Below, piece after piece: positions 1-6,326 of a stretch of DNA of 13,032 nt. Within the stretch, counting starts at the first letter, position 1, and each line of letters opens with the position of its first letter. The notes beneath the pieces are model-generated. The model saw only the letters and a list, made by a program, of their open reading frames with translations, did not search any database and was not told the DNA's origin. This DNA is from Desulfobacterales bacterium (GTDB lineage Bacteria; Desulfobacterota; Syntrophobacteria; B119-G9): NCBI GenBank assembly GCA_026992215.1, contig JALXAI010000451.1, positions 1-13,032 of the forward strand, read 5' to 3'. The position numbers were made by a program, and so were the translations under genes.

Positions 1-1802
1 AAGACATACCTTACTCCGTTATGGAAGCCAGTGCCGCAGCCAGTGCCGCAGCCTGCCAGCTGGCTCCTGCTCGAGGTACCGAGGTACGGGAAGTACCCGT
101 GCCAGAAGAGAGAGATGTTTCCGGGGATCCACCCAGGATTGGCGTGTTTGTCTGTAACTGCGGGATTAATATAGGGGGAGTGGTACGGGTTCCCGAAGTG
201 GTGGAATATGCAAAGAGCCTTCCGAATGTGGTGTACGTACAGGAAAATCTCTTTTCGTGCTCACAGGACGCCCAGGAAAGGCTCCGTCAGGTAATAGAAG
301 AAAACAACCTTAACAGGATTGTGGTCGCGGCGTGTTCACCAAGGACCCACGAACCTTTGTTCCAGGAAACACTTTCTGCAGTCGGACTGAACAAGTACCT
401 CTTTGAAATGACTAACATCCGTGACCAGGACTCATGGGTACACTCCGACGATCCGGATGCTGCAACAGAGAAGGCCAAGGACCTTGTGAGAATGGCAGTC
501 GCGAAGGCAAACCTGCTTGAACCCTTGCCCGAATCGGAAATAGACATCACCCCGTCGGGCCTGATAATAGGCGGCGGGATCGCGGGAATGGTAGCAGCAC
601 TTTCCCTTGCAGAACAGGGATACGAAGCCCATATTGTCGAGAAAAAGGACGTGCTTGGTGGCCACGCGAGAAAGATCAGGTGGACGTGGAAAGACGAAGA
701 CGTCCAGGCGTACCTCAATGAGCTGATCGACAGGGTCACCAGCCATGAAAAGATAACGGTGCACACCTCGAGCGAGGTTAAAGATGTCTCGGGTTTCATA
801 GGTAACTTCGTTACCACAATTGAGAACGCAGGCGGCGATCGAAAAGAAATCGAGCACGGCGTTGCAATTATTGCCACCGGCGCACACTCCATAAAACCGG
901 ACGAGTACCTCTATGGGAAACACCCCAGGGTGTTCAGATGGCACGATGTTGATGACCTGATTGCCGAAAAAAGTGAACTTATAACAAAGGGATCCACCGC
1001 TGTTTTCATCCAGTGCGTTGGGTCAAGAGAACCCGAGAGACCCTACTGCAGCAAGATATGCTGCACACACAGTATTGAAAGCGCGATAAAGATTAAGGAC
1101 CTGAACCCGGAAATGAATGTGTTCGTACTCTACAGGGATATCCGGACGTACGGGCCCAGGGAAGAGCTTTACCAGGAAGCCAGATCAAGGGGGGTAATCT
1201 TCATCCGTTACTCGCTCGATAATAAGCCAAGGGTTGAAGCCGGCGGTGGTGAGAAATTAAAGGTAACCGTCCATGACCCGATACTCGACATGGACGTTGT
1301 GCTGGATGCGGATTTCATTAATCTTGCCACAGCGATATATCCTCGAGATCACGAAGAAATCGCCAAGATGTTTAAAGTACCGCTTAATAGTGAGAAATTC
1401 CTGGTGGAAGCCCACATGAAGCTTCGACCAGTAGATTTTGCCACCGAAGGCGTTTTCCTTTGCGGGCTTGTACATTACCCGAAGCCGATCGATGAATCAA
1501 TTGCCCAGGCAATGGCCGCGGCATCACGGGCTGCCAGCGTGCTTTCACGGAAAAAGATCAAGACCAGCGGGATCGTTGCGGAAATTAACGAGGAAACATG
1601 CGTGGGTTGCCAGGGCTGCCTTGAAGTATGCCCGTTCGGCGCTATCACCTACGATGAAGAAAAACACGTTTGCAGGGTAATCCCTGCACTGTGCAAAGGC
1701 TGCGGCGGTTGCTCTGCCACGTGCCCGTCGAGCAGCGTAATCCTGAAAGGCTTTACACCCAGGCAGATATTTGCACAGATAGACGAGGTTCTAGCTTACT
1801 AG
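1..1802 (+). CDS. hdrA: HdrA-like FAD/iron-sulfur subunit, tandem-type, 5' end outside window
   Basis: This is a heterodisulfide-reductase A family flavoprotein, the flavin subunit of HdrABC/MvhD-type bifurcating complexes in the cytoplasm. The frame is open to the left edge, so the ATG at 21 is probably internal. Residues below are counted from that ATG. The first ~20 residues (preceded by DIPYSV) match the tail of a HdrA FAD domain: compare PIDESIAQAMAAAS near the end of this same protein. This implies a second HdrA module upstream in one polypeptide. Next comes the N-terminal HdrA domain (C45/C47 in VCNCG, C80, C105 in ACSPRTHEP), then an FAD-binding domain with GGGIAGM at 184-190. C332 (QCVGSR) and C343/C347/C348 (YCSKICC) match the HdrA-specific cluster ligands. 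The end carries a 2x[4Fe-4S] ferredoxin (C527-C530-C533-C537 and C558-C561-C564-C568). No HdrB or HdrC is visible; they could lie upstream. mvhD follows after 19 nt. Confidence 0.93.
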   Translation, partial: DIPYSVMEASAAASAAACQLAPARGTEVREVPVPEERDVSGDPPRIGVFVCNCGINIGGVVRVPEVVEYAKSLPNVVYVQENLFSCSQDAQERLRQVIEENNLNRIVVAACSPRTHEPLFQETLSAVGLNKYLFEMTNIRDQDSWVHSDDPDAATEKAKDLVRMAVAKANLLEPLPESEIDITPSGLIIGGGIAGMVAALSLAEQGYEAHIVEKKDVLGGHARKIRWTWKDEDVQAYLNELIDRVTSHEKITVHTSSEVKDVSGFIGNFVTTIENAGGDRKEIEHGVAIIATGAHSIKPDEYLYGKHPRVFRWHDVDDLIAEKSELITKGSTAVFIQCVGSREPERPYCSKICCTHSIESAIKIKDLNPEMNVFVLYRDIRTYGPREELYQEARSRGVIFIRYSLDNKPRVEAGGGEKLKVTVHDPILDMDVVLDADFINLATAIYPRDHEEIAKMFKVPLNSEKFLVEAHMKLRPVDFATEGVFLCGLVHYPKPIDESIAQAMAAASRAASVLSRKKIKTSGIVAEINEETCVGCQGCLEVCPFGAITYDEEKHVCRVIPALCKGCGGCSATCPSSSVILKGFTPRQIFAQIDEVLAY

Positions 1803-1821
1803 ATTAAGAAGGGGACTTGAA

Positions 1822-2250
1822 ATGAGTGAAAAGGGTTTCGATCCTAAGATTATCGCTTTTTTATGTAACTGGTGTGCCTACGCGGGGGCTGACCTTGCAG
1901 GGGTGAGCCGGCTCCAGTATCCTCCGAATACCAGGACCGTGAGGGTATTGTGCTCGGCAAGTGTTTCTCCGCACCACGTCCTAAAGGCTTTTCAGAAAGG
2001 GGTGGACGGGGTTTTCATTGGAGGGTGACACATCGGTGACTGCCATTACCTGTATGGTAATTACATGACTACTAAAAGAGTAGCTTTCTTAAAGGAACTT
2101 TTAAAATTTGCGGGCATCGAACCCGAAAGGCTTCATCTTAGATGGGTGTCGTCGGCCGAGGGTCCCAGGTTTGCCGAAAGCATTACCGAGTTTGTAGAGA
2201 AGATAAAGAAGCTCGGGCCATCTCCATTGAAAGAAAAGAAAGCGGCCTGA
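1822..2250 (+). CDS. mvhD: MvhD/FrhD-type hydrogenase iron-sulfur subunit, probable selenoprotein (Sec69 from TGA 2026-2028)
   Basis: MvhD is a small [2Fe-2S] protein that passes electrons between a hydrogenase or other donor and HdrA. The reading frame is 142 residues if the TGA at 2026-2028 is decoded. Before it are CNWCAYAGAD (C15, C18) and C44; after it the same frame gives HIGDCHYLYGNY (C74). The family motif is GCHPGDCHY, so the TGA replaces its first Cys. A second in-frame ATG occurs at 2065, but starting there would discard the GDCHY motif, so one 142-residue product fits better. Length agrees with the usual ~140 residues. The start has a good Shine-Dalgarno (AGAAGGGG, about 7 nt before ATG) and lies 19 nt after hdrA, so the two are co-transcribed. 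Selenocysteine in this family is established for VhuD-type proteins; here it is inferred from frame, motif position and the hairpin at 2045-2061. The alternative is a nonsense mutation. Confidence 0.92.
2035..2070 (+). promoter_or_regulatory. Candidate bacterial SECIS hairpin of mvhD
   Basis: The core stem is ATTACC (2045-2050) pairing with GGTAAT (2056-2061) around the loop TGTAT (2051-2055). Weaker pairs extend it below: G2042-C2064, T2041-A2065, A2039-T2066, T2037-A2068, G2036-C2069. The loop begins 23 nt after the TGA and has G as its second base. This fits the bacterial SECIS pattern as I know it (short stem-loop inside the coding sequence, G in the first two loop bases, loop roughly 16-37 nt after UGA). 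Its job would be to recruit SelB with Sec-tRNA. Confidence 0.7.
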
Positions 2251-2255
2251 GGGGC

Positions 2256-2282
2256 AATCCGGCACATCCGGATTATTTTATC
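2256..2282 (+). terminator. Rho-independent-like terminator after mvhD
   Basis: A perfect 7-bp stem AATCCGG (2256-2262) / CCGGATT (2268-2274) with a 5-nt loop is followed by ATTTTATCTC. It starts 6 nt after the mvhD stop. The T-tract is interrupted, so termination may be partial. Confidence 0.6.
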
Positions 2283-2328
2283 TCGTTCGGAAACCGTTCA
2301 TGCGAAGGGAAATGAGGGCTTGTCAAGA

Positions 2329-2365
2329 GGTTGGCTCGCGATCAGTTCGAGGGCCAGCCTTTTTT
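2329..2365 (+). terminator. Second, stronger terminator for the hdrA-mvhD transcript, overlapping the rnhA stop
   Basis: GGTTGGC (2329-2335) pairs with GCCAGCC (2353-2359), with TCG/CGA able to pair inside, and is followed directly by six T (2360-2365). The T-run overlaps the stop codon of the convergent RNase HI gene (2364-2366). It separates two converging transcription units. Confidence 0.65.
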
Positions 2366-2837
2366 AAGCGCTGTCCCACTTTTCTTGCATTTTTCTTATG
2401 GCTTCCCTGGCCAGCAGGTCGCACCTCTCATTTTCTGAAATCCCGCTATGACCCCGAATCCATTTCCAGTTCACCCGGTGTTTCCTGGTTTCCGCGTCAA
2501 GAGTTTTCCACAAATCAACGTTCTTGACCCTGCTCTTAGTAGTCGTAAGCCAGTTACGTTTCTTCCACTTGTGAAGCCAATCCGTGATTCCTTTTTGCAC
2601 GTACTGAGAATCAGTGCATATTGTAACATCACACGGTTCTTTCAAGGCTCGCAATGCCTCGATCACCGCCGTGAGTTCCATGCGATTGTTCGTGGTGAAG
2701 GGCTCTGCGCCGGAGATTTCTTTGCGCACGTTCCTGTACTTCAAAACGGCCGCCCAGCCTCCGGGTCCCGGATTACCCTGGCATGCACCATCGGTAAATA
2801 TTATGACCTCTTTTCGGTATTTATCGCTTTCGTTCAT
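2364..2837 (-). CDS. rnhA: Ribonuclease HI
   Basis: This enzyme cleaves the RNA strand of RNA/DNA hybrids (R-loops, primers) in the cytoplasm. The 157-residue protein is full length for the family. The metal-binding catalytic residues are all visible: D16 (FTDGACQGNPGPGGW), E54 (NNRMELTA), D76 (TDSQYV) and D140 (ENERCDLLA), plus the mobile-loop H130 (RGHSG). They match E. coli D10/E48/D70/D134/H124 with a constant offset of six, so there are no internal gaps. The basic KWKKRNW region (90-96) corresponds to the substrate-binding handle. I see no clear Shine-Dalgarno before the ATG; translation may depend on coupling to the phosphoesterase gene 35 nt upstream on the same strand. It converges on hdrA-mvhD. 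Confidence 0.96.
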   Translation of the reverse strand: MNESDKYRKEVIIFTDGACQGNPGPGGWAAVLKYRNVRKEISGAEPFTTNNRMELTAVIEALRALKEPCDVTICTDSQYVQKGITDWLHKWKKRNWLTTTKSRVKNVDLWKTLDAETRKHRVNWKWIRGHSGISENERCDLLAREAIRKMQEKWDSA

Positions 2838-2872
2838 AGTAAAAAAAGCAAAAGGGTAGGGGATATAAATTA

Positions 2873-3886
2873 TCAGGTTCTTTTCAAAAACCGCTCCCTT
2901 ATGAACCTCTGAACGGTATTTGCGTTGAACTTCCTCAGGTACTGTTCAAGGTTCTCAAGGGGAATCTCCGCCCGCGCCATACCCTTGTGCCCCCCAGCGC
3001 TGCCAATAGAACCAAAGGCCTTTGCAGCAAGCTGGCCAGCGTTTTTCCTGATCCCATCATTTCGTATGACAACTACCAGCTTGTCGTTGGTAAGCCCGGA
3101 GACAACAACCCACCTGATATCATGAATTTTCATAAGAAAATCAGCCACAAGAACGCAAATGTCATGCGATGGCACACGCTCAAGATAGGTAAAAATCCTT
3201 TTTCTGGATACCCTCTTATTCTCAAGAGCCCTCTTGAAATATTTCAAGTCCTTGAGCTCCATGTCCGATATTTCGATTTTCCTGAGCGTATTAATAAATC
3301 CAAAGGGAAACAAGTACCTGAAGGCTTTGACATCTTCCTCAACAACCTTACCCTGAAAATCATGTGTATCGGTTTTTATGCCGTAAATTAAAGCTGTTGC
3401 AAGAGTTTTTGAAGGTTTAATCTTTGCTGCTTTCAAATATTCGGTGAGAATTGTTGAGGTGGCACCGTAGGTCGGACGAATATCGGCAAAGTTTATACCT
3501 TCGGGCTCTTCTTTCAAAGGATGGTGGTCAATTACCACGTCAAAATCTATATCCTGGAACTCCTCGAAGTGACCCGGTTGACCATCCACGATTACGTGGC
3601 GGTCAAATTCATTAAGATCAAGGGCTTTCTTATCAACCACAGGAATCTTCAACAGCCTTACCATTGTTATGTTGTTGAGCCTGGTAATCGGTCTTATTAT
3701 GGAAATGGTGGTGCTCTGAACCTTGCGCCAGAGTATTCTCTTCACGGCCATGGCAGATGCCAGGGAATCGGGATCAGGGTCTATGGTGATAAGCACCCGG
3801 TCCTTAGGATCAAAAACATCGAGGAACCTTGAAAGAAGCGAAGTAACGGATTTAGGGCGAGTTGTCTGAATGTTGAGAGAACCCAT
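2873..3886 (-). CDS. DHH/DHHA1 family phosphoesterase (NrnA-like)
   Basis: This is a 337-residue Mn-dependent phosphoesterase of the DHH superfamily, whose close relatives degrade very short RNA (nanoRNA) or pAp/cyclic dinucleotides. Counted from the ATG at 3886, the motifs are DPDPDS (36-41), the conserved Asp in VIVDGQ (98-103), DHH (120-122), YGATST (140-145), an Asp-containing segment YGIKTDTHDF (168-177), and the DHHA1 substrate motif GGHKGMARA (298-306). The length fits NrnA-type proteins. The frame stays open upstream to an ATG at 4063, but that extension runs backwards through a terminator and a tRNA gene and gives the typical phantom peptide SRVRIPFPAP, so I reject it. The SD before 3886 is weak (AAGAG). 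A promoter with an extended -10 lies at 3947-3976. rnhA follows after 35 nt, forming a small nucleic-acid turnover operon. The exact substrate cannot be told from sequence. Confidence 0.9.
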   Translation of the reverse strand: MGSLNIQTTRPKSVTSLLSRFLDVFDPKDRVLITIDPDPDSLASAMAVKRILWRKVQSTTISIIRPITRLNNITMVRLLKIPVVDKKALDLNEFDRHVIVDGQPGHFEEFQDIDFDVVIDHHPLKEEPEGINFADIRPTYGATSTILTEYLKAAKIKPSKTLATALIYGIKTDTHDFQGKVVEEDVKAFRYLFPFGFINTLRKIEISDMELKDLKYFKRALENKRVSRKRIFTYLERVPSHDICVLVADFLMKIHDIRWVVVSGLTNDKLVVVIRNDGIRKNAGQLAAKAFGSIGSAGGHKGMARAEIPLENLEQYLRKFNANTVQRFIRERFLKRT

Positions 3887-3946
3887 ACGGCGTAGCTCTT
3901 GTTGAAGAATGTTTAAAACAAGTGATCGATTTTTCAGGGCACCTAA

Positions 3947-3976
3947 AACATAGCACAGATTTCGCGCTTGCACCAA
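3947..3976 (-). promoter_or_regulatory. Candidate promoter of the phosphoesterase-rnhA operon
   Basis: On the - strand TTGGTG (3971-3976) and TATGTT (3947-3952) are 18 nt apart, and TGC before TATGTT makes an extended -10. It sits just downstream of the tRNA terminator and gives a leader of about 55 nt to the ATG at 3886, supporting that start. Confidence 0.4.
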
Positions 3977-3980
3977 TACA

Positions 3981-4005
3981 AATAAAAAAGCGGCTCTCGC
4001 CGCTT
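3981..4005 (-). terminator. Rho-independent terminator of tRNA-Gly
   Basis: Read on the - strand, AAGCGGC pairs with GCCGCTT (arms 3999-4005 and 3988-3994) around the 4-nt loop GAGA, followed by a T-run (A-rich 3981-3989 on +). It begins 14 nt after the encoded CCA end of the tRNA. Confidence 0.85.
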
Positions 4006-4018
4006 GTTTGACCCATCT

Positions 4019-4093
<75 letters not shown>

Positions 4094-4108
4094 TCTTTGT
4101 TCATTCTT

Positions 4109-4136
4109 TATTTAACAATCCTGTCAAATTTGTCAA
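4109..4136 (-). promoter_or_regulatory. Promoter of tRNA-Gly
   Basis: On the - strand a consensus -35 TTGACA (4131-4136) and -10 TAAATA (4109-4114) are 16 nt apart, placing the start a few bases before the tRNA 5' end at 4093. A second TTGACA copy (4122-4127) overlaps the spacer but is too close to this -10 to be used with it. Confidence 0.7.
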
Positions 4137-4503
4137 GGGGATTTTTTATCCTTTAACAATAGCGACATTGCTTTAACCGGAATCAGTCGAGTATCGCTGT
4201 AGATCAGTGAGGCACCCTGGCGCAAGCATGCCGCGGAAAACAATTCCATCAAAAAATGAAATCCCCCTGCTGTCAAAACGAAAACAAGTTTACGTCCGAT
4301 AAGATATATTATGTTAACATTTATATGTGCTCGAAAATGCATTTACGGTAGCAGCTTTGAGCGGTGTTTCACCTCTTGAACATGGGACTTCCATGCTAAC
4401 GTGAGCTACTGGATACCCTTAGAAATCAAAACACAAAAACGTTCCGGGAAGGCCCATGACTATAAGGTTGAATGCGGGAGCCGGAAAGATTTTCTTTTTC
4501 GTT
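4137..4503. other. Intergenic region without a supported gene; contains small stem-loops
   Basis: No convincing coding sequence is present on either strand. A 69-codon frame (4133-4342, - strand) overlaps the tRNA promoter and has no recognisable motif. Several self-complementary elements lie at 4346-4420: GTAGC/GCTAC bracketing two hairpins, GGTG-TTT-CACC (with GAG/CTT extension) and CATGG-GACTT-CCATG. Such a layout could be a three-way junction RNA, but no known family is recognised. A stretch rich in TATA-like words lies at about 4300-4330. Confidence 0.4.
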
Positions 4504-4545
4504 AAGAAAAGAGTGTCCTTTCACTCGGGCGACGTGAGAGAACAC
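4504..4545 (-). terminator. Terminator of the YeeE-YeeE-TPR operon
   Basis: Arms 4534-4545 and 4513-4524 form a 12-position stem with one G-T pair and one mismatch, around a 9-nt loop. On the - strand it is followed by TCTTTTCTT. It lies about 30 nt beyond the stop of the TPR gene. Confidence 0.75.
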
Positions 4546-4577
4546 ATAGAACAAACGAAGGAATGATTTAAAAGATT

Positions 4578-4973
4578 TTAACAGCCTTCGTCTTCCTCTA
4601 TTACAAAGGAAGGCTGCGATGGTTGTTGTGGGATCTCAACCTTGGGTGTGGTGCTTGACGGTGCTTCCTTTTGTGTCTTTGGCATCTCTTTGGGGCTCTG
4701 TGCCACGCATTCCTCGAAGCCCTGCTTTTTTAATGCCTCTGCAAGTTTATGCCAGAGCTTCTGGTTCCTGGGATCAATCATGAGTGCCTGGCGGTACTTT
4801 TGAGTGGCAAGCGCATAGTGCCCTGTGGATAAGAGTTTGTCGGCTTCCGCTCCCAGCTTTGCGCACCTTTTATACTGGGCACTCAGTATGGTTTTGTTTT
4901 TCAGAAGTGCCAGTGATCCTGCCAGAACTAAAGCAAGTAGAATTAAAATGATAGTGATTCGTTTATAGATCAC
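4578..4973 (-). CDS. Membrane-anchored single-TPR protein, third gene of the YeeE operon
   Basis: The 131-residue protein has an N-terminal hydrophobic helix (about 5-24) after a short basic start, best read as a signal anchor. A TPR-like helix pair follows at about 51-87 (GHYALATQKYRQALMIDPRN then LWHKLAEALKKQGF). The tail (about 90-131) is rich in Pro, Ser, Lys and Gln and ends in an acidic stretch with a terminal Cys (EEDEGC). The globular part would face the periplasm. The start is GTG (4971-4973) with a strong SD GGAGG 5 nt upstream. It overlaps the stop of the upstream YeeE gene by 11 nt, so the two are probably translationally coupled. That overlap is itself evidence that the frame downstream of the TGA at 5245-5247 is translated. 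A scaffold or partner role for the transporter is inference from position only. Confidence 0.8.
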   Translation of the reverse strand: MIYKRITIILILLALVLAGSLALLKNKTILSAQYKRCAKLGAEADKLLSTGHYALATQKYRQALMIDPRNQKLWHKLAEALKKQGFEECVAQSPKEMPKTQKEAPSSTTPKVEIPQQPSQPSFVIEEDEGC

Positions 4974-5571
4974 TCTTGCCTCCTAGCTTCTTAGAAAATA
5001 ATGTTTCCAGGAAACCGAAAAGAAAAAGGAAGCCGATTGCGGCAACAGTCACCATCAGGATAGTTACCCCTATCGGCAAACCCAGAAGCTTATAAAGAAA
5101 ATATTTGCCGAGGTAGCCCGTTTTGTAGATTGGCTTTATCAGCGTAAAGGCTTCCGAGAACAACCATGATCCGAACATTATACCAAGCACAAAAAGGAGT
5201 CCGTCTACCCGACCGCCAGCCGTGGCGGTTAACGATGTGGCCGGTCAGTATCCGCCAATCACCATCCCTGTCCCCAGGACGAACCCTGCCAGGATATATG
5301 AGTACAGGTAAGTATCAGGAACGTAAAGGAGGGAAAGATCGAGAATTCCGAGCGCTGACGTAGCATACAGCAGAAGCATCGCAGTAACAATAGCAGTAAA
5401 CATCACCTTGACCACGGTGACATCGTAGAGGTAAAAAACCCCAGCAATTTTCCGGCAATTGGCCAGGCCCGAGCTTTCCAGTATAAAACCGAAAAAAAAC
5501 CCGAAGCAAACCGCCAGAAAAAAATCGACCGGCGTATTCACCATTCCTGCGAGCTTGATCACGGGACCCAT
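4963..5571 (-). CDS. YeeE/YedE family transporter half, probable selenoprotein (Sec109 from TGA 5245-5247)
   Basis: YeeE/YedE (DUF395) proteins are inner-membrane channels for sulfur compounds; the best studied take up thiosulfate, and a branch is linked to selenium. The start ATG at 5569-5571 has GGGAGGAG upstream and overlaps the preceding stop (TAATG). The first 108 residues hold about three membrane helices and end in TGMVIGGY. The TGA follows, and the same frame continues with PATSLTATAGGRVDGLLFV and conserved membrane segments to a stop at 4963, 202 residues in all. The family motif here is GGYCPGTS, so the TGA stands exactly for the conserved Cys. No frameshift or other damage is seen on either side. 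A hairpin suited to a SECIS follows (5212-5229). Reinitiation at the GTG at 5190 would give a fragment lacking the motif. A recent nonsense mutation is the main alternative. The operon partner half carries the other conserved Cys (CTSGQG). Confidence 0.85.
5212..5229 (-). promoter_or_regulatory. Candidate bacterial SECIS hairpin of the YeeE selenoprotein gene
   Basis: On the - strand ACCGCCA (5223-5229) pairs perfectly with TGGCGGT (5212-5218) around the loop CGGC (5219-5222). The loop starts 23 nt after the TGA and has G as its second base, the same geometry as the mvhD hairpin. The stem is GC-rich and fully paired over 7 bp. Confidence 0.65.
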
Positions 5572-6077
5572 TAGAGCCACTCCTCCCTGACAAAGTAAGC
5601 AACTGCATACCCACCAAAGAATACAGAAAAAAGAAAGACCCAGGAGCCCACGGAAAGCATGGATGCACCGACGAGCCCCTGCCCGCTGGTGCATCCGAGC
5701 CCCAACCTGGAAGCAAAACCAACCAGGACTCCACCTGTAAATGCTGCAAAGATTCTGTTCCGGCCGCGAATCCCCGGCCCCTTGTCAACTGCAATTCTAA
5801 ACCGGCCATTAACAAAAGCCGATGCAAGACCACCGAGGAAAGTACCGTAGCCCAGGTAGACGAGCCAGTAATGAAGAGGCGTATGGAGCCCGGCAAAATA
5901 ACGTCCGAAATATGCCGAATTCTCAACGTGTGAAGGAGCAACCAGATGAGTGAAATAAGCGGCCAGCCTGGCCATGAAGGATGATCCACCCAGGCCTTTG
6001 CCACATACCAGAAACGTAAAAAACAAAAGAAACCCAAGGGCTATTCCACCGAGATAGGGCTGCCAGTAGTCTTTCAT
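5571..6077 (-). CDS. YeeE/YedE family transporter half (Cys form)
   Basis: This 168-residue integral membrane protein is the first half of a split YeeE/YedE transporter. It has about four hydrophobic segments (8-27, 70-89, 110-128, 141-163). The conserved cysteine lies in LGLGCTSGQGLVG (C129), a family signature, and a second Cys (C25) sits in the first helix. The frame extends to an ATG at 6176, but I place the start at the ATG at 6075-6077: residues before it (from MWRAVKLPVQDLM) are hydrophilic and unlike the family, and GAGGAG precedes 6077 by about 10 nt. The stop overlaps the start of the second half by one base (TAATG). In full-length YeeE proteins both halves are in one chain; paired small genes are also common. 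Confidence 0.87.
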   Translation of the reverse strand: MKDYWQPYLGGIALGFLLFFTFLVCGKGLGGSSFMARLAAYFTHLVAPSHVENSAYFGRYFAGLHTPLHYWLVYLGYGTFLGGLASAFVNGRFRIAVDKGPGIRGRNRIFAAFTGGVLVGFASRLGLGCTSGQGLVGASMLSVGSWVFLFSVFFGGYAVAYFVREEWL

Positions 6078-6177
6078 TGGAAGTTTACTCCTCGCAGAGA
6101 AATAATAGCGGTCTGTTTGTAAGAACTTCCCACGCCACATTAAGTCTTGGACTGGAAGCTTAACCGCCCGCCACAAA

Positions 6178-6326
6178 TAACCCTAGGATGCAAGTACTCT
6201 TGTATTGATATCTTATATATTTTTAGATAGCATAGGATCGAGAAAAGGGCAATATTTATATTTTCATAATATTAAAAGATCATAAAAAGTCATTTCCATG
6301 CGTGTTTCAGCAATCGGGAGCGCTGA
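6178..6326. promoter_or_regulatory. Divergent AT-rich promoter region between the YeeE operon and the HDAC-like gene
   Basis: The segment is clearly more AT-rich than its flanks. Rightward, TTGATA (6205-6210) and TAGCAT (6228-6233) are 17 nt apart. Leftward, TTGCCC (6247-6252) and TATCTA (6224-6229), also 17 nt apart, form a weaker candidate. The -10 elements would overlap, so the two directions could compete. No operator palindrome is evident. Confidence 0.35.

Noticed and set aside
287..944. Antisense open frames within hdrA
   Set aside because: They are opposite-strand shadows of a clearly coding gene, with no motif of their own.
2065..2250. Separate 61-residue protein starting at the ATG at 2065
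   Set aside because: It has no SD and would cut off the HIGDCHY motif; it is better read as the C-terminal part of MvhD after Sec.
4133..4342. 69-codon open frame on the - strand
   Set aside because: It overlaps the tRNA-Gly promoter, has no SD or recognisable motif, and is the length expected by chance in AT-rich DNA.
4442..4486. TTCCGG (4442-4447) / CCGGAA (4481-4486) inverted repeat followed by a T-rich stretch
   Set aside because: The 33-nt loop and 6-bp stem are too weak to call a terminator or riboswitch.
5572..5694. Extended start of the second YeeE gene at the ATG at 5694
   Set aside because: The segment is out of frame with, and covered by, the first YeeE gene; the ATG at 5571 has a strong SD and a TAATG junction.
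5315..6037. Long - strand frame overlapping both YeeE genes
   Set aside because: It is a shifted frame of the two YeeE genes, with a low-complexity, family-free product.
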